Positions 1-8,726 of a stretch of 64,000 nucleotides of DNA are shown here, one piece after another. The stretch is from contig NZ_BDAY01000055.1 of assembly GCF_001612685.1 (NCBI RefSeq), forward strand, positions 1-64,000, written 5' to 3'. The notes under the pieces were generated by a model. The model did not search any database. It saw only the letters and a program-made list of their open reading frames with translations, and was not told the DNA's origin. Positions within the stretch are counted from its first letter, which is position 1. The number at the start of each line of letters is the position of its first letter. A program made the position numbers and the translations under genes. The stretch is from Nocardia altamirensis NBRC 108246 (GTDB taxonomy: Bacteria > Actinomycetota > Actinomycetes > Mycobacteriales > Mycobacteriaceae).

Positions 1-692
1 CGCCGAGGGCCGCGCCGCGCCGCGCCGCCGCTACCCCTGAGCCGGAAGCCAAGGGCAAGTCCCACAAGCTGCGCTGGGTGGTCCTCGCGGTCGCGCTGGT
101 GCTCGCTGTCGGCGTCGGTCTGCTGGTCGGCTACAAGATGATTCGTAGCAACTACTACGTCGGCGCCGACAACGGCTCCGTTGTCGTGTTGCGCGGCCTA
201 CCCGGTGCGGTGCTCGGCTACTCGATCCACGATGTGAACCTCGTCGGCTGTGTCACCAAGTCCGGCGAGCTGTCGCTGGTCGATCCCGGCGCCGACCTGC
301 CGTCGTCCTGCCGCGAACTCAAGGTGACCGATCTCAAGCAGACCGGCCGCGAACAGGTCGGCAAGGGTTTGCCGCCCGGCTCGTTGGATCGGGCCAAGGA
401 GCAGATGCGCTCCATCGCGCAGGGCGAGCTGCTGCCGCCGTGCCCGGCGAAGGCTTCGGTGCCACAGCCGGGTGTCGTGCCGACCCCCGAGCCTGCGCCG
501 GTGCCGACCCCGAGCACGGCAACTCCGCCGACCGGTGACCCGGCGCCACCGGCGGCGTCGCCGACGCCGGGTGGCATCGACACCCGTGGCACCGAGATCA
601 AGCCACCGACCAAGTCGGAGTCACCGGTTCCGCCGCCGACCACGTCGTCGAACCCCCAGATCGCGGGGGAGAACTGCCGGGTGACGGACTGA
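1..692 (+). CDS. pstP: PP2C-family Ser/Thr phosphatase PstP, C-terminal part (5' end outside window)
   Basis: This is the C-terminal part of a membrane phosphatase that in mycobacteria reverses phosphorylation by PknA and PknB. The reading frame is open from the left edge, so the catalytic domain lies outside the window. Visible are a basic cytoplasmic stretch, one membrane helix (about nt 75-135, LAVALVLAVGVGLLVGY), an extracytoplasmic region and a long Pro/Thr-rich tail. The identity rests on this topology and on position directly before rodA-pbpA-pknA-pknB, the conserved order in mycolata. The GTG near nt 78 is internal and not the start. The stop codon shares one base with the rodA start (TGATG), which suggests translational coupling. 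Confidence 0.85.
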   Translation, partial: PRAAPRRAAATPEPEAKGKSHKLRWVVLAVALVLAVGVGLLVGYKMIRSNYYVGADNGSVVVLRGLPGAVLGYSIHDVNLVGCVTKSGELSLVDPGADLPSSCRELKVTDLKQTGREQVGKGLPPGSLDRAKEQMRSIAQGELLPPCPAKASVPQPGVVPTPEPAPVPTPSTATPPTGDPAPPAASPTPGGIDTRGTEIKPPTKSESPVPPPTTSSNPQIAGENCRVTD

Positions 693-2182
693 TGTCCGCA
701 CCGGCACCGCCTGCCGCTGGGGCTTTTCCCAGTCCTCCCGGCGGCTTCGCTCCGGCGCCGCCGCCGAGCACCAGACGCAATGTCGAGCTGTTGCTTCTTG
801 CCGGTGCGGCGGTGATCACGACTGCCTCCTTGTTTCTGGTCGAGGCCAGTCAGGAGCAGTCGGTCACCTGGGATATTGCCAAGTACGGCTTGGCTTTTCT
901 CGGGTTGTTCGGGGTGGCTCATCTCGCGGTGCGTCGTTTCGCGCCGTTCGCCGATCCGCTGCTGTTGCCGATTGTCGCGCTGCTCAACGGACTCGGGCTG
1001 GTGCTGATCCACCGGCTCGATCTGGCCGACGAGCAGACCGCGGCCTACAACTCGTGGCCGATGCCGTCGCCCGACGCGAACCAGCAGATCCTGTGGACCG
1101 GCCTCGGCATGGTGGTGTTCATCGTGCTGCTCATCGCGTTGCGCGACTATCGGACGCTGGCCCGCTACAGCTACACCCTCGGCTTGGTCGGCCTGGTCGC
1201 GCTGGCCACGCCTGCGCTGCTGCCGAGCCGGTTCTCCGAGATCAACGGCTCCAAGAACTGGATCAAGATCACCGGATTCAGCATCCAGCCCGCCGAATTC
1301 GCGAAGATCCTGCTGATCATCTTCTTCGCCTCGGTGCTGGTGGCCAAGCGTGATCTGTTCACCGCCGCCGGCCGCCACTTCCTCGGCATGGAGTTCCCGC
1401 GCGGCCGCGACCTCGGCCCCATCGTGGTGGTCTGGATCGTCTGCGTCGGCGTGCTCGTCTTCGAGAAGGACCTCGGCACCTCGCTGCTGATCTTCAGCAC
1501 GGTGCTGGTGATGCTGTACATCGCGACCGAGCGGGTCGGCTGGCTCGTCATCGGCGGCGCGCTGCTCACCCTCGGATTCTTCTTCGCCTACCAGACTTTC
1601 AGTCACGTGAAGGTGCGCACCGAGACCTGGCTGCATCCGTTCGACGACTACAACAACACCGGCTACCAGATCTCCCAGTCGCTGTTCGGGCTCGCCACCG
1701 GCGGGCTGGCAGGCACCGGCCTCGGCAGCGGCAGGCCCAACCAGGTGCCCTTCGCCAAGACCGACTTCATCATCACCTCGATCGGTGAGGAGCTCGGCCT
1801 GATCGGGCTCACCGCCGTGCTCGTGCTGTTCCTGGTGCTCATCGTGCGCGGCCTGCGCACCGCGCTCGCCGTGCGCGACAGCTTCGGCAAGCTGCTGGCG
1901 GCCGGACTGGCCTTCACCCTCGCGATCCAGCTGTTCGTCGTCGTCGGCGGCGTCACCAAACTGATCCCGCTCACCGGTCTCACCACGCCCTTCATGTCCT
2001 ACGGCGGCTCGTCGCTGCTGGCCAACTACGCGCTGCTCGGGCTCCTGATCAAGGTCTCCGACGCGGCCCGCGCGCCTGCGCCCGCCCGCAAGAATGTCCC
2101 CGCCGCCCCCATCGCCGACGCGACGACCGAGCTGCTGCGCAAGCCCGAGGCCGGTCGAGCGGAAAAGGGGCCTGCGACATGA
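692..2182 (+). CDS. rodA: RodA, SEDS-family peptidoglycan glycosyltransferase
   Basis: RodA polymerises glycan strands from lipid II during cell elongation, together with a class B penicillin-binding protein. The 496-residue protein is almost entirely hydrophobic segments, as expected for a polytopic SEDS protein. It carries the family's C-terminal signature PLTGLTTPFMSYGGSS and the TDFIITSIGEELG motif. The N-terminal 25 residues are Pro/Ala-rich and cytoplasmic, and the C-terminus has a charged tail. It overlaps the preceding phosphatase gene by one base and the following pbpA by ATGA, so the operon is probably translated in a coupled way. Its partner PBP is the next gene. FtsW is the close paralogue, but this operon position is that of RodA. 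Confidence 0.95.
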   Translation: MSAPAPPAAGAFPSPPGGFAPAPPPSTRRNVELLLLAGAAVITTASLFLVEASQEQSVTWDIAKYGLAFLGLFGVAHLAVRRFAPFADPLLLPIVALLNGLGLVLIHRLDLADEQTAAYNSWPMPSPDANQQILWTGLGMVVFIVLLIALRDYRTLARYSYTLGLVGLVALATPALLPSRFSEINGSKNWIKITGFSIQPAEFAKILLIIFFASVLVAKRDLFTAAGRHFLGMEFPRGRDLGPIVVVWIVCVGVLVFEKDLGTSLLIFSTVLVMLYIATERVGWLVIGGALLTLGFFFAYQTFSHVKVRTETWLHPFDDYNNTGYQISQSLFGLATGGLAGTGLGSGRPNQVPFAKTDFIITSIGEELGLIGLTAVLVLFLVLIVRGLRTALAVRDSFGKLLAAGLAFTLAIQLFVVVGGVTKLIPLTGLTTPFMSYGGSSLLANYALLGLLIKVSDAARAPAPARKNVPAAPIADATTELLRKPEAGRAEKGPAT

Positions 2183-3642
2183 ACACTCCGCTACGCCGCG
2201 TCGCGATGGCCGTGATGCTGATGATCGTCGCATTGCTGCTCAACGCCACCTACGTCCAGGTGATCAAGGCCGACGACTATCGCTCCGATCCGCGCAACTC
2301 CCGGGTGCTGCTCGACGAGTACTCGCGCCAGCGCGGCCAGATCTCCGCGGGCGGCACGGTGCTCGCCTCCTCGGTCGCCACCGAGGACCGGTACAAGTAC
2401 CTGCGCACCTACCCGAGCAGCCCCGAGGCCTACGCGCCCGCCACCGGCTTCTACTCGATGCAGTACGGCAGCACCGGACTCGAACGTGCCGAGGATTCGG
2501 TGCTCAACGGCTCCGACAGCCACCTGTTCGGGTCGCGCCTCGTCGACATGGTTTCGGGCCGCGATCCGCGCGGCGGCAACGTCATCACCACCCTGGACCC
2601 GGCCATGCAGCAGGTCGCCTACGACCAGCTGACCAGCAAGGGCTACACCGGATCGGTGGTCGCGATCGAGCCGAGCACCGGCAAGATCCTCACGATGGTG
2701 TCCACGCCGAGCTACGACCCGAACAAGCTGTCCGGGCACGACGGCGCGAGCGGCACCAAGGCGTGGGAAGAGCTGAGCGCGGACGAACGCCAGCCGATGC
2801 TCAATCGCGCTGTCTCGCAGACCTATCCGCCCGGCTCCACCTTCAAGGTGATCACCACCGCTGCCGCGCTGTCGAACAACGTCGCGACGCCGGAGGATCA
2901 GTTCACCGCGGCGCCGAACATCACGCTGCCAGGCACGAACACCACCCTGGAGAACTACAACGGCCAGAACTGCGGCGGCGGCCCGACCGCCTCGCTGTAC
3001 GACGCGTTCCGGCTGTCCTGCAACACCGCGTTCGCCGAACTCGGTGTCAAGGTGGGCGCCGCGAATCTCAAGTACCAGGCACAGGCCTTCGGCATCGGCG
3101 AGAAGCGCGGCATCCCGATCCCGGTCGCCGAGAGCACGGTCGGCACCATGTCCGACAACGCAGCGGTGGCGCAGAGCAGCATCGGCCAGCGTGACGTGGC
3201 GCTCACCCCGCTGGACAACGCGGTGATCGCGGCGACCGTCGCCAACGGCGGCGTCCGGATGGAGCCCTATCTGGTCGACCAACTGCAGGGGCCCGACCTC
3301 AGTGAACTCTCCAAGACCAAACCGGTCTCGGTCGGCCAAGCCGTCACCGTCCAGGTAGCGTCATCGCTGACAAATTTGATGATCGCGTCGGAGAACAACA
3401 CCCTCGGAGGTGGCAAGTCCCGCTATCAGATCGCGTCCAAGACCGGCACCGCCGAGCATGGCAGCGATCCACGCAAAACCCCACCGCACGCCTGGTACAT
3501 CGCCTTTGCGCCCGCTCAGAATCCGAAGATCGCCATCGCGGTGGTCGTGGAGAACGGCGGGGACCGGCTGAATGCCACCGGCGGCGCAGTGGCGGCGCCG
3601 GTGGCGCGTGCGGTGTTGGACGCCGGTCTGCGAGGGGGCTGA
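2179..3642 (+). CDS. pbpA: Class B penicillin-binding protein PbpA
   Basis: This is a D,D-transpeptidase that cross-links peptidoglycan and is the expected partner of RodA. An N-terminal membrane anchor (about residues 7-24) precedes a short dimerisation region and the transpeptidase domain. All three active-site motifs are visible: STFK with the nucleophile at Ser220, SCN at 280-282 and KTG at 421-423. The length of 487 residues fits mycobacterial PbpA (Rv0016c) and is shorter than FtsI. The gene overlaps rodA by four bases (ATGA) and precedes the kinase genes, whose products regulate this machinery in mycobacteria. There is no PASTA domain, which also separates it from PBPs of Firmicutes. 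Confidence 0.95.
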   Translation: MNTPLRRVAMAVMLMIVALLLNATYVQVIKADDYRSDPRNSRVLLDEYSRQRGQISAGGTVLASSVATEDRYKYLRTYPSSPEAYAPATGFYSMQYGSTGLERAEDSVLNGSDSHLFGSRLVDMVSGRDPRGGNVITTLDPAMQQVAYDQLTSKGYTGSVVAIEPSTGKILTMVSTPSYDPNKLSGHDGASGTKAWEELSADERQPMLNRAVSQTYPPGSTFKVITTAAALSNNVATPEDQFTAAPNITLPGTNTTLENYNGQNCGGGPTASLYDAFRLSCNTAFAELGVKVGAANLKYQAQAFGIGEKRGIPIPVAESTVGTMSDNAAVAQSSIGQRDVALTPLDNAVIAATVANGGVRMEPYLVDQLQGPDLSELSKTKPVSVGQAVTVQVASSLTNLMIASENNTLGGGKSRYQIASKTGTAEHGSDPRKTPPHAWYIAFAPAQNPKIAIAVVVENGGDRLNATGGAVAAPVARAVLDAGLRGG

Positions 3643-3673
3643 ACGATATGGATGTGCGAGTGAGGGTACGGGG

Positions 3674-5209
3674 ATGCTGAACAACGGTGCGATGATCGCC
3701 GACCGCTACCGCCTGCAACGCCTGATCGCCACCGGCGGCATGGGCCAGGTCTGGGAGGCGCTGGACACTCGGCTCGATCGCCGGGTGGCGGTCAAGGTGC
3801 TCAAGGCGGAGTTCTCCGCCGACCCGACGTTCCGGCATCGGTTCCGCACCGAGGCCAAGACCACCGCCCAGCTGAACCACCCCGGCATCGCCGGGATCTA
3901 CGACTACGGCGAGACCACCGACCCGCAAGGCAGTGAAACTGCCTACCTGGTCATGGAACTGGTCCAGGGCGAGCCGCTGAACACGGTGCTGAACCGGCTC
4001 GGCAGGCTCTCGGTCGGGCAGGGCCTCGACCTGCTCGAGCAGACCGGCCGCGCGCTCGATGTGGCCCATCGGGCCGGTGTGGTGCATCGCGACGTCAAGC
4101 CGGGCAACATCTTGGTGACGCCGACCGGACAGGTGAAGATCACCGACTTCGGCATCGCCAAGGCCGTTGACGCCTCGCCGGTGACCAAGACCGGCATGGT
4201 GATGGGCACCGCCCAGTACATCGCGCCCGAGCAGGCGGTCGGCGAGGACGCCACCGCCGCGAGCGACGTGTACTCGCTCGGCGTTGTCGGCTACGAGGCG
4301 CTTGCCGGGACCAGGCCGTTCAGCGGCGACGGTGCGATCACCGTCGCGATGAAGCATGTGCGCGAGACGCCGCCGCCGATGCCGGGCGATCTGCCCGCGA
4401 ATGTGCGTGAGCTGATCGAAGTCACCATGGGCAAGGACCCGGCAGGGCGGTATTCGCGCGGCGGCGAGTTCGCCGATGCCGTCGCCGCGGTGCGCGCAGG
4501 CCGCAGGCCGCCGCCGCCGAGCGGAGCCAATGCCGCGGTGTCGATGACCGGCGCCACCCGGGTGCTTCCGCCGGGGCCGACGGTCGTCATTCCGTCTACC
4601 CCTACAGATTTCGACGGCGCGACGGTCCGCTACAACACGCCGGCCGGGCAGGCCGTCGGCACCGCAGGCCATCCGGTCGCGCCCGCGACAATGCTGAATT
4701 CCGGCGGCAACCCGGTGCCGCCGGGTGATGGCAAGCGGTTCACCAGCGCGCAGAAGTGGACGGCCGCAGGCGTCGCCGCAGGCGTGCTGCTCGTTGCCAC
4801 CGTCGGGTACTTGTTATTCGGCGGCAACACCAATCCGAACAAGTCGACGCCGCCGCCGACGACATCGACAACGGTGCCGAAACCGCCGCCGCCTCCGGTG
4901 ACGACCACGACGACCGCGAAACCGCTTCCGCCGCCGCCACCGCCGACTACGGTCGAACGAACCACCATCCCGGAGCCGACGACAACCACTCCGGAACCGA
5001 CCACCACAACGCCGGAACCGACGACGACAACGCCGGAACCGACCACAGCCACGTCCACACCGACCAAGACAAAACCGACAACAACGACACCGAGCACCCG
5101 GTCCAAGCCCATTGTTCCTACAGTGGACAAGCCGTTTCCGGGGCTCAACGGTGCCCGAGCCCCCGAGTCTTCCCGCGAGCCCGACTCTGATTCGCAAGGA
5201 CAACAATGA
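3674..5209 (+). CDS. pknA: Ser/Thr protein kinase PknA
   Basis: This is a transmembrane Ser/Thr kinase controlling cell shape and division. The kinase domain spans roughly residues 11-275, with glycine loop ATGGMGQV, catalytic Lys41, HRDVKPGN (Asp140) and DFG (158-160). The activation loop TKTGMVMGT has Thr171 and Thr173 where mycobacterial kinases autophosphorylate. A membrane helix follows near residues 360-382. The external tail is a Pro/Thr-rich stalk containing tandem TPEPTTT units; no PASTA domains are present, as in M. tuberculosis PknA. I chose the ATG at 3674, just before the conserved ADRYRLQRLIATGG; the upstream open frame has no kinase similarity. The stop overlaps the pknB start by ATGA. 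Confidence 0.95.
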   Translation: MLNNGAMIADRYRLQRLIATGGMGQVWEALDTRLDRRVAVKVLKAEFSADPTFRHRFRTEAKTTAQLNHPGIAGIYDYGETTDPQGSETAYLVMELVQGEPLNTVLNRLGRLSVGQGLDLLEQTGRALDVAHRAGVVHRDVKPGNILVTPTGQVKITDFGIAKAVDASPVTKTGMVMGTAQYIAPEQAVGEDATAASDVYSLGVVGYEALAGTRPFSGDGAITVAMKHVRETPPPMPGDLPANVRELIEVTMGKDPAGRYSRGGEFADAVAAVRAGRRPPPPSGANAAVSMTGATRVLPPGPTVVIPSTPTDFDGATVRYNTPAGQAVGTAGHPVAPATMLNSGGNPVPPGDGKRFTSAQKWTAAGVAAGVLLVATVGYLLFGGNTNPNKSTPPPTTSTTVPKPPPPPVTTTTTAKPLPPPPPPTTVERTTIPEPTTTTPEPTTTTPEPTTTTPEPTTATSTPTKTKPTTTTPSTRSKPIVPTVDKPFPGLNGARAPESSREPDSDSQGQQ

Positions 5210-7098
5210 CGACCCCGAAGAATCTCTCGTCCCGCTACGAGCTGGGCGAGATCATCGGGTTCGGCGGGATGTCGGAGGTGCACAAAGCGCGCGACCTCCG
5301 GCTCAGCCGAGACGTGGCGATCAAGGTGCTTCGTGCCGACCTGGCCCGTGACCCCACCTTCTACCTGCGGTTCAAGCGCGAGGCACAGAACGCCGCCGCG
5401 CTGAACCATCCGGCCATCGTCGCGGTCTACGACACCGGCGAGGCCAAGGTCGACGACGGCCCGCTGCCGTACATCGTGATGGAGTACGTCGACGGCGACA
5501 CCCTGCGCGATATCGTGCGCGGCCAGGGTCCGCTGCCGCCGCGGCGCGCCATGGAAGTCATCGCGGATGTCTGCGCCGCACTGGATTTCAGCCACAAGGC
5601 CGGGATCGTGCACCGCGACATGAAGCCGGCCAACATCATGATCAACCGGGCAGGCGCGGTGAAGGTGATGGACTTCGGCATCGCCCGTGCGATCGCCGAC
5701 AGCTCCAACCCGATGACACAGACGGCCGCAGTTATCGGCACCGCTCAATACCTTTCGCCGGAACAGGCACGCGGCGAGACCGTCGACGCCCGCTCCGACG
5801 TCTACTCGGTCGGCTGCGTGCTGTTCGAAATCCTCACCGGTGAGCCGCCTTTCACCGGTGACTCGCCGGTCGCGGTGGCCTACCAGCATGTGCGGGAGGA
5901 TCCGCGGCTGCCCTCGCACGTGCATCCGGGGGTACCGCGCGAGCTCGACTCGGTGATCCTCAAGGCGATGAGCAAGAACCCGGCCAACCGGTACCAGAGC
6001 GCGGCCGAGATGCGGGCCGACCTGATCCGGGTGCTCGGCGGGCAGAAGCCCATCGCCCCGATGGTGATGACCGACGAGGATCGCACCACCATCCTCGGCT
6101 CGAACGAGCCTGCGCCGCGCAGCTACCGCACCGTCGATCGCAACGACGACACCTCCGAACAGGCCATGGTGGAACCCGCGGGCCCACGGCGCACGCTCTA
6201 CATCGCCGTCGCTGCAGCCGCCGCCGTCGCGGTGGCCTTCGCCCTGTTCTGGGTGTTCGGTCCCGGCAGCAAGGCGGATCAGATCGCTGTGCCCGACCTG
6301 TCGGGCAAGCCCGCCCAGCAGGCGACCGAGCAGCTGCAGCAACTCGGCTTCAATGTCGCCATCCAGCAGAAGCCGGACAACAAGATTCAGACCGGCTACG
6401 TCATCGCCACCTCGCCGCTCGGCGGCTCGCGGGCCGAGAAGAAGGACACCATCACCATGATGGTGTCCACCGGGCCGACGCAGGTGCCGGTGCCGAAGCT
6501 GATCGCATTGACCCAGGACGAAGCCGCCCAGCAGCTCGCGGGGATCGGGCTCCGGGTGAATCCGACGGTGGAACGCAAGCCGTCGCTCGCGTCTGATAAA
6601 GACAAGGTCACCGAGCAGAATCCGCCGCCGGGTTCCAAGGTCGACATCGACTCTGAGGTCATCCTGACGATCGGTTCGGGTCCGGAGCCGGTCCGCGTTC
6701 CCTACGTCGTCGGGCAGTCCCTCGATGTCGCATCGGCCAACATCGAGGGCAACGGCTTCAAAGTCGTTGTCCAGGAAGTCCCGTCGTCCAAGCCCAAGGG
6801 TGAGGTGCTGTCCACCTCGCCTGCCGGTGGCAACAATGCCGAGAAGGGCTCGACGGTCACCGTGCAGGTGTCCAACGACCAGATCAAGATGCCGTCGCTG
6901 GTCGGGCTCACGGTCTCGCAGGCCGTGGACAAGCTGCGCGCGGAAGGCTGGACCGGCACGGTGAGCCAGATCAACCAGTCCAGTCAGGGCACCCTCGACC
7001 CCGGCGCCGTCGGCCGGGTGCTGAGCCAGCAGCCGTCGTCCGGATCGGCGGTGGCGCGCAACGGCACCGTGTCGATCACCGTCGGGGTATTCGGCTGA
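5206..7098 (+). CDS. pknB: Ser/Thr protein kinase PknB with four PASTA domains
   Basis: This is the essential sensor kinase of mycolata; its external PASTA domains bind muropeptides or lipid II and its kinase domain phosphorylates cell-wall and division proteins. The kinase motifs are at the same residues as in M. tuberculosis PknB: GFGGMSEV, Lys40, HRDMKPAN (Asp138), DFG 156-158 and Thr171/Thr173 in MTQTAAVIGT. A single membrane helix lies at about 329-352. Four PASTA repeats follow to the C-terminus at 630. It is the last gene of the pstP-rodA-pbpA-pknA-pknB operon, overlaps pknA by four bases and is followed 15 bp later by a strong hairpin terminator. Confidence 0.97.
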   Translation: MTTPKNLSSRYELGEIIGFGGMSEVHKARDLRLSRDVAIKVLRADLARDPTFYLRFKREAQNAAALNHPAIVAVYDTGEAKVDDGPLPYIVMEYVDGDTLRDIVRGQGPLPPRRAMEVIADVCAALDFSHKAGIVHRDMKPANIMINRAGAVKVMDFGIARAIADSSNPMTQTAAVIGTAQYLSPEQARGETVDARSDVYSVGCVLFEILTGEPPFTGDSPVAVAYQHVREDPRLPSHVHPGVPRELDSVILKAMSKNPANRYQSAAEMRADLIRVLGGQKPIAPMVMTDEDRTTILGSNEPAPRSYRTVDRNDDTSEQAMVEPAGPRRTLYIAVAAAAAVAVAFALFWVFGPGSKADQIAVPDLSGKPAQQATEQLQQLGFNVAIQQKPDNKIQTGYVIATSPLGGSRAEKKDTITMMVSTGPTQVPVPKLIALTQDEAAQQLAGIGLRVNPTVERKPSLASDKDKVTEQNPPPGSKVDIDSEVILTIGSGPEPVRVPYVVGQSLDVASANIEGNGFKVVVQEVPSSKPKGEVLSTSPAGGNNAEKGSTVTVQVSNDQIKMPSLVGLTVSQAVDKLRAEGWTGTVSQINQSSQGTLDPGAVGRVLSQQPSSGSAVARNGTVSITVGVFG

Positions 7099-7113
7099 TC
7101 GGTCGAAACAGCA

Positions 7114-7150
7114 AGCAGCGCGGACACAGTCGAAGTCCGCGCTGCTTTTT
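7114..7150 (+). terminator. Intrinsic terminator after pknB
   Basis: A 12-bp perfect stem (AGCAGCGCGGAC at 7114-7125 pairing with 7135-7146) with a 9-nt loop runs directly into five T residues (7146-7150). It lies 15 bp after the pknB stop and before the converging CBS gene, so it ends the kinase operon. Confidence 0.9.
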
Positions 7151-7170
7151 CGTTTCCGGGTTGTGCAGGT

Positions 7171-7590
7171 TTACGGCCGCCCGTAGACCGCCGTCACGAA
7201 CTCGCCGAGCTGATTGTCGTCGAGGTGCCTGGCCAGGTCGGCCTCGCTGATCATGCCGACCAGCCGCTTCTTCTCGATCACCGGCATGCGCTTGATCCGG
7301 TGGCTTTCCATCTGATCGAGGACCTCCTCGATATCGGCGTCGGCGTCGATCCAGCGCGGCGTCGACGCGCAGAGTTCGGCGGCCCTGGTGGTGGCCGGGG
7401 AACGGCCCTGGGCAATGCATTTCACCACGATGTCGCGGTCGGTGATGATGCCGCACATCCGATCGTTGTCGTCGGCGATGACCAGCGATCCGACGCCGAG
7501 CTCGGCCATCACGCGCGCGGCCTTCCCGACGGTCTCGTCCTTGGAGATCCACGTCCCACCGGGCTTCATGATGTCCCTGGCGGTCGTCAT
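7171..7590 (-). CDS. Tandem CBS-domain protein, Hrp1-like
   Basis: This 139-residue protein consists of two CBS domains and little else (about residues 1-65 and 70-130). It starts MTTARDIMKPGG and contains TDRDIVVK and a second EADLARHL segment. Length and sequence resemble hypoxic response protein 1 (Rv2626c) of M. tuberculosis, a DosR-regulated CBS dimer. CBS pairs usually bind adenine nucleotides; the ligand here cannot be read from the sequence. It converges on pknB and is separated from it by the terminator. I see no clear DosR box in the short upstream region 7591-7722, so hypoxic control is only a family-based suggestion. Confidence 0.8.
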   Translation of the reverse strand: MTTARDIMKPGGTWISKDETVGKAARVMAELGVGSLVIADDNDRMCGIITDRDIVVKCIAQGRSPATTRAAELCASTPRWIDADADIEEVLDQMESHRIKRMPVIEKKRLVGMISEADLARHLDDNQLGEFVTAVYGRP

Positions 7591-7772
7591 AGCGCTTCCT
7601 CTCTTCCGCCGCGTCTTCGAACCGGGCTCGGGTGCCGAGACATGGTGTCGGCGGCCGGCGGTGACGTCGTGGGTAAGTGGCCCGTGTCCGGGTTTACCTC
7701 GGTGCTGTGCGAGATGAGCTGACTAGATGGTACCGACCGGTCGCGTTACCGGAGGCGGAATGTGCACAGCCG

Positions 7773-8228
7773 CTAGCCGAGATCCAGGTGGCGGTTCATC
7801 GACATCGCCTCGGCCGCCAGCTCGGGCAGCTCGAGCACCTCGACGCCGTGCTGCCGCAACTTCTCCACGCCGACGCAGTTGGTCACAAAGGTCGCAGGCT
7901 CGCGCCAGGCCACCACGACCCTGGGAATCCCCGCGCGCAGGATCCGGTCGGTACACGGCGGTCGCGACGCGGTGGCCCGCTGCGAACACGGCTCCAGCGT
8001 GCTGTAGATCGTCGCCGTGGCCAGTCGAGGATCGTCCGGATCGAGTTTGTTCAGCGCGGACTCTTCGGCGTGCACCTTCGCGTCGGTCTCGCGCGAGAAC
8101 CCGGTGGCGATCTCCACCCCGTCGACCACGAGAACCGCGCCGACCGAGAACGCCGTTTCGCTCGGCGGACATTTCCGAGCCAGCTCGATCGCTCGCCGCA
8201 TGAACGTCACGTCCTGCTCAGCACTCAA
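7773..8228 (-). CDS. RibD-type zinc deaminase domain protein (stand-alone)
   Basis: This cytidine/deoxycytidylate-deaminase-fold protein has the zinc and proton-shuttle motif HAEESAL (His53, Glu55) and a PC...PPC zinc motif (Cys81, Cys92). The GAVLVVDG and PPCTDRIL context is that of the N-terminal deaminase half of RibD, which deaminates the pyrimidine intermediate of riboflavin synthesis. Only the deaminase half is here (151 residues); the reductase half is a separate gene at 8727. I chose the TTG at 8228 because GGAGG lies 7 nt upstream; an in-frame ATG exists at 8201. The longer open frame up to 8693 shows no similarity to anything. Whether it acts in riboflavin synthesis or on another pyrimidine is open. 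Confidence 0.75.
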   Translation of the reverse strand: MSAEQDVTFMRRAIELARKCPPSETAFSVGAVLVVDGVEIATGFSRETDAKVHAEESALNKLDPDDPRLATATIYSTLEPCSQRATASRPPCTDRILRAGIPRVVVAWREPATFVTNCVGVEKLRQHGVEVLELPELAAEAMSMNRHLDLG

Positions 8229-8726
8229 CCGACCGCCTCCGAATCGTCTTGGCGCACCTTCGTCCATCCTTCCACTGGGGGGTCTGCAGGCCGAACTCGA
8301 CGGCAGCAAGCGAATCCGAAGCATCCGGCCTCGGCTCGCAACAATCCGCAACCTTGTTGCGCTCCGCCGGCGCCTCCGCCGGTTGTGGCGCGGCGCGTTT
8401 GCCGCTGTCGAAGTTGCGAGTTGTTGCTCGAATCGGAAGTTGGGGGCGTGCGTCGACAGTTGCGAATAGTTGCGTCGAATCAGACCACACCGACTGATAT
8501 CACCGCAGGCCCACTCGATTTCGCAACAAGCAGCAACGTCTCCCAGTACGTGACGCATCACGGTGCGGCTCCGGAACCGCGCACCCCATCCCGGCGGCCG
8601 TCGAGCGTGTGCAGACCGGCTCGTCGAGGCGTGCAACTTTTCCTGCCGGTGGCGGCGCCTACGCACCCGGCACCCAATACCGAGTCCGCACAAGCAAACT
8701 CAGCGAAACGCGTCGGCGACCGCCGA
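8229..8726. other. Non-coding gap with clustered GTTGC motifs
   Basis: I see no convincing gene in these 498 bp between the two RibD-like genes. The stretch 8338-8537 contains nine copies of GTTGC/GCAAC on the two strands, including the inverted repeat CGCAAC-CTT-GTTGCG at 8347-8361. This resembles an array of binding sites upstream of the deaminase gene; the binding protein is unknown. Confidence 0.5.

Noticed and set aside
1600..1615. CACGTG in rodA as a parS site
   Set aside because: GTCACGTGAAGG lacks the GTTTC arm and matches poorly outside the core.
218..2233. 671-residue open frame antisense to pstP-rodA
   Set aside because: It lies over two clear genes, is His/Gly/Asp/Arg-rich and has no recognisable domain; a typical high-GC antisense shadow.
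3572..3673. N-terminal extension of PknA
   Set aside because: It overlaps the end of pbpA and carries no kinase similarity; the conserved start is MLNNGAMIADRYRL at 3674.
7773..8693. Longer 306-residue version of the deaminase
   Set aside because: The extra 150 residues cover the GTTGC cluster, are Arg-rich and lack similarity; a TTG with GGAGG at 8228 fits better.
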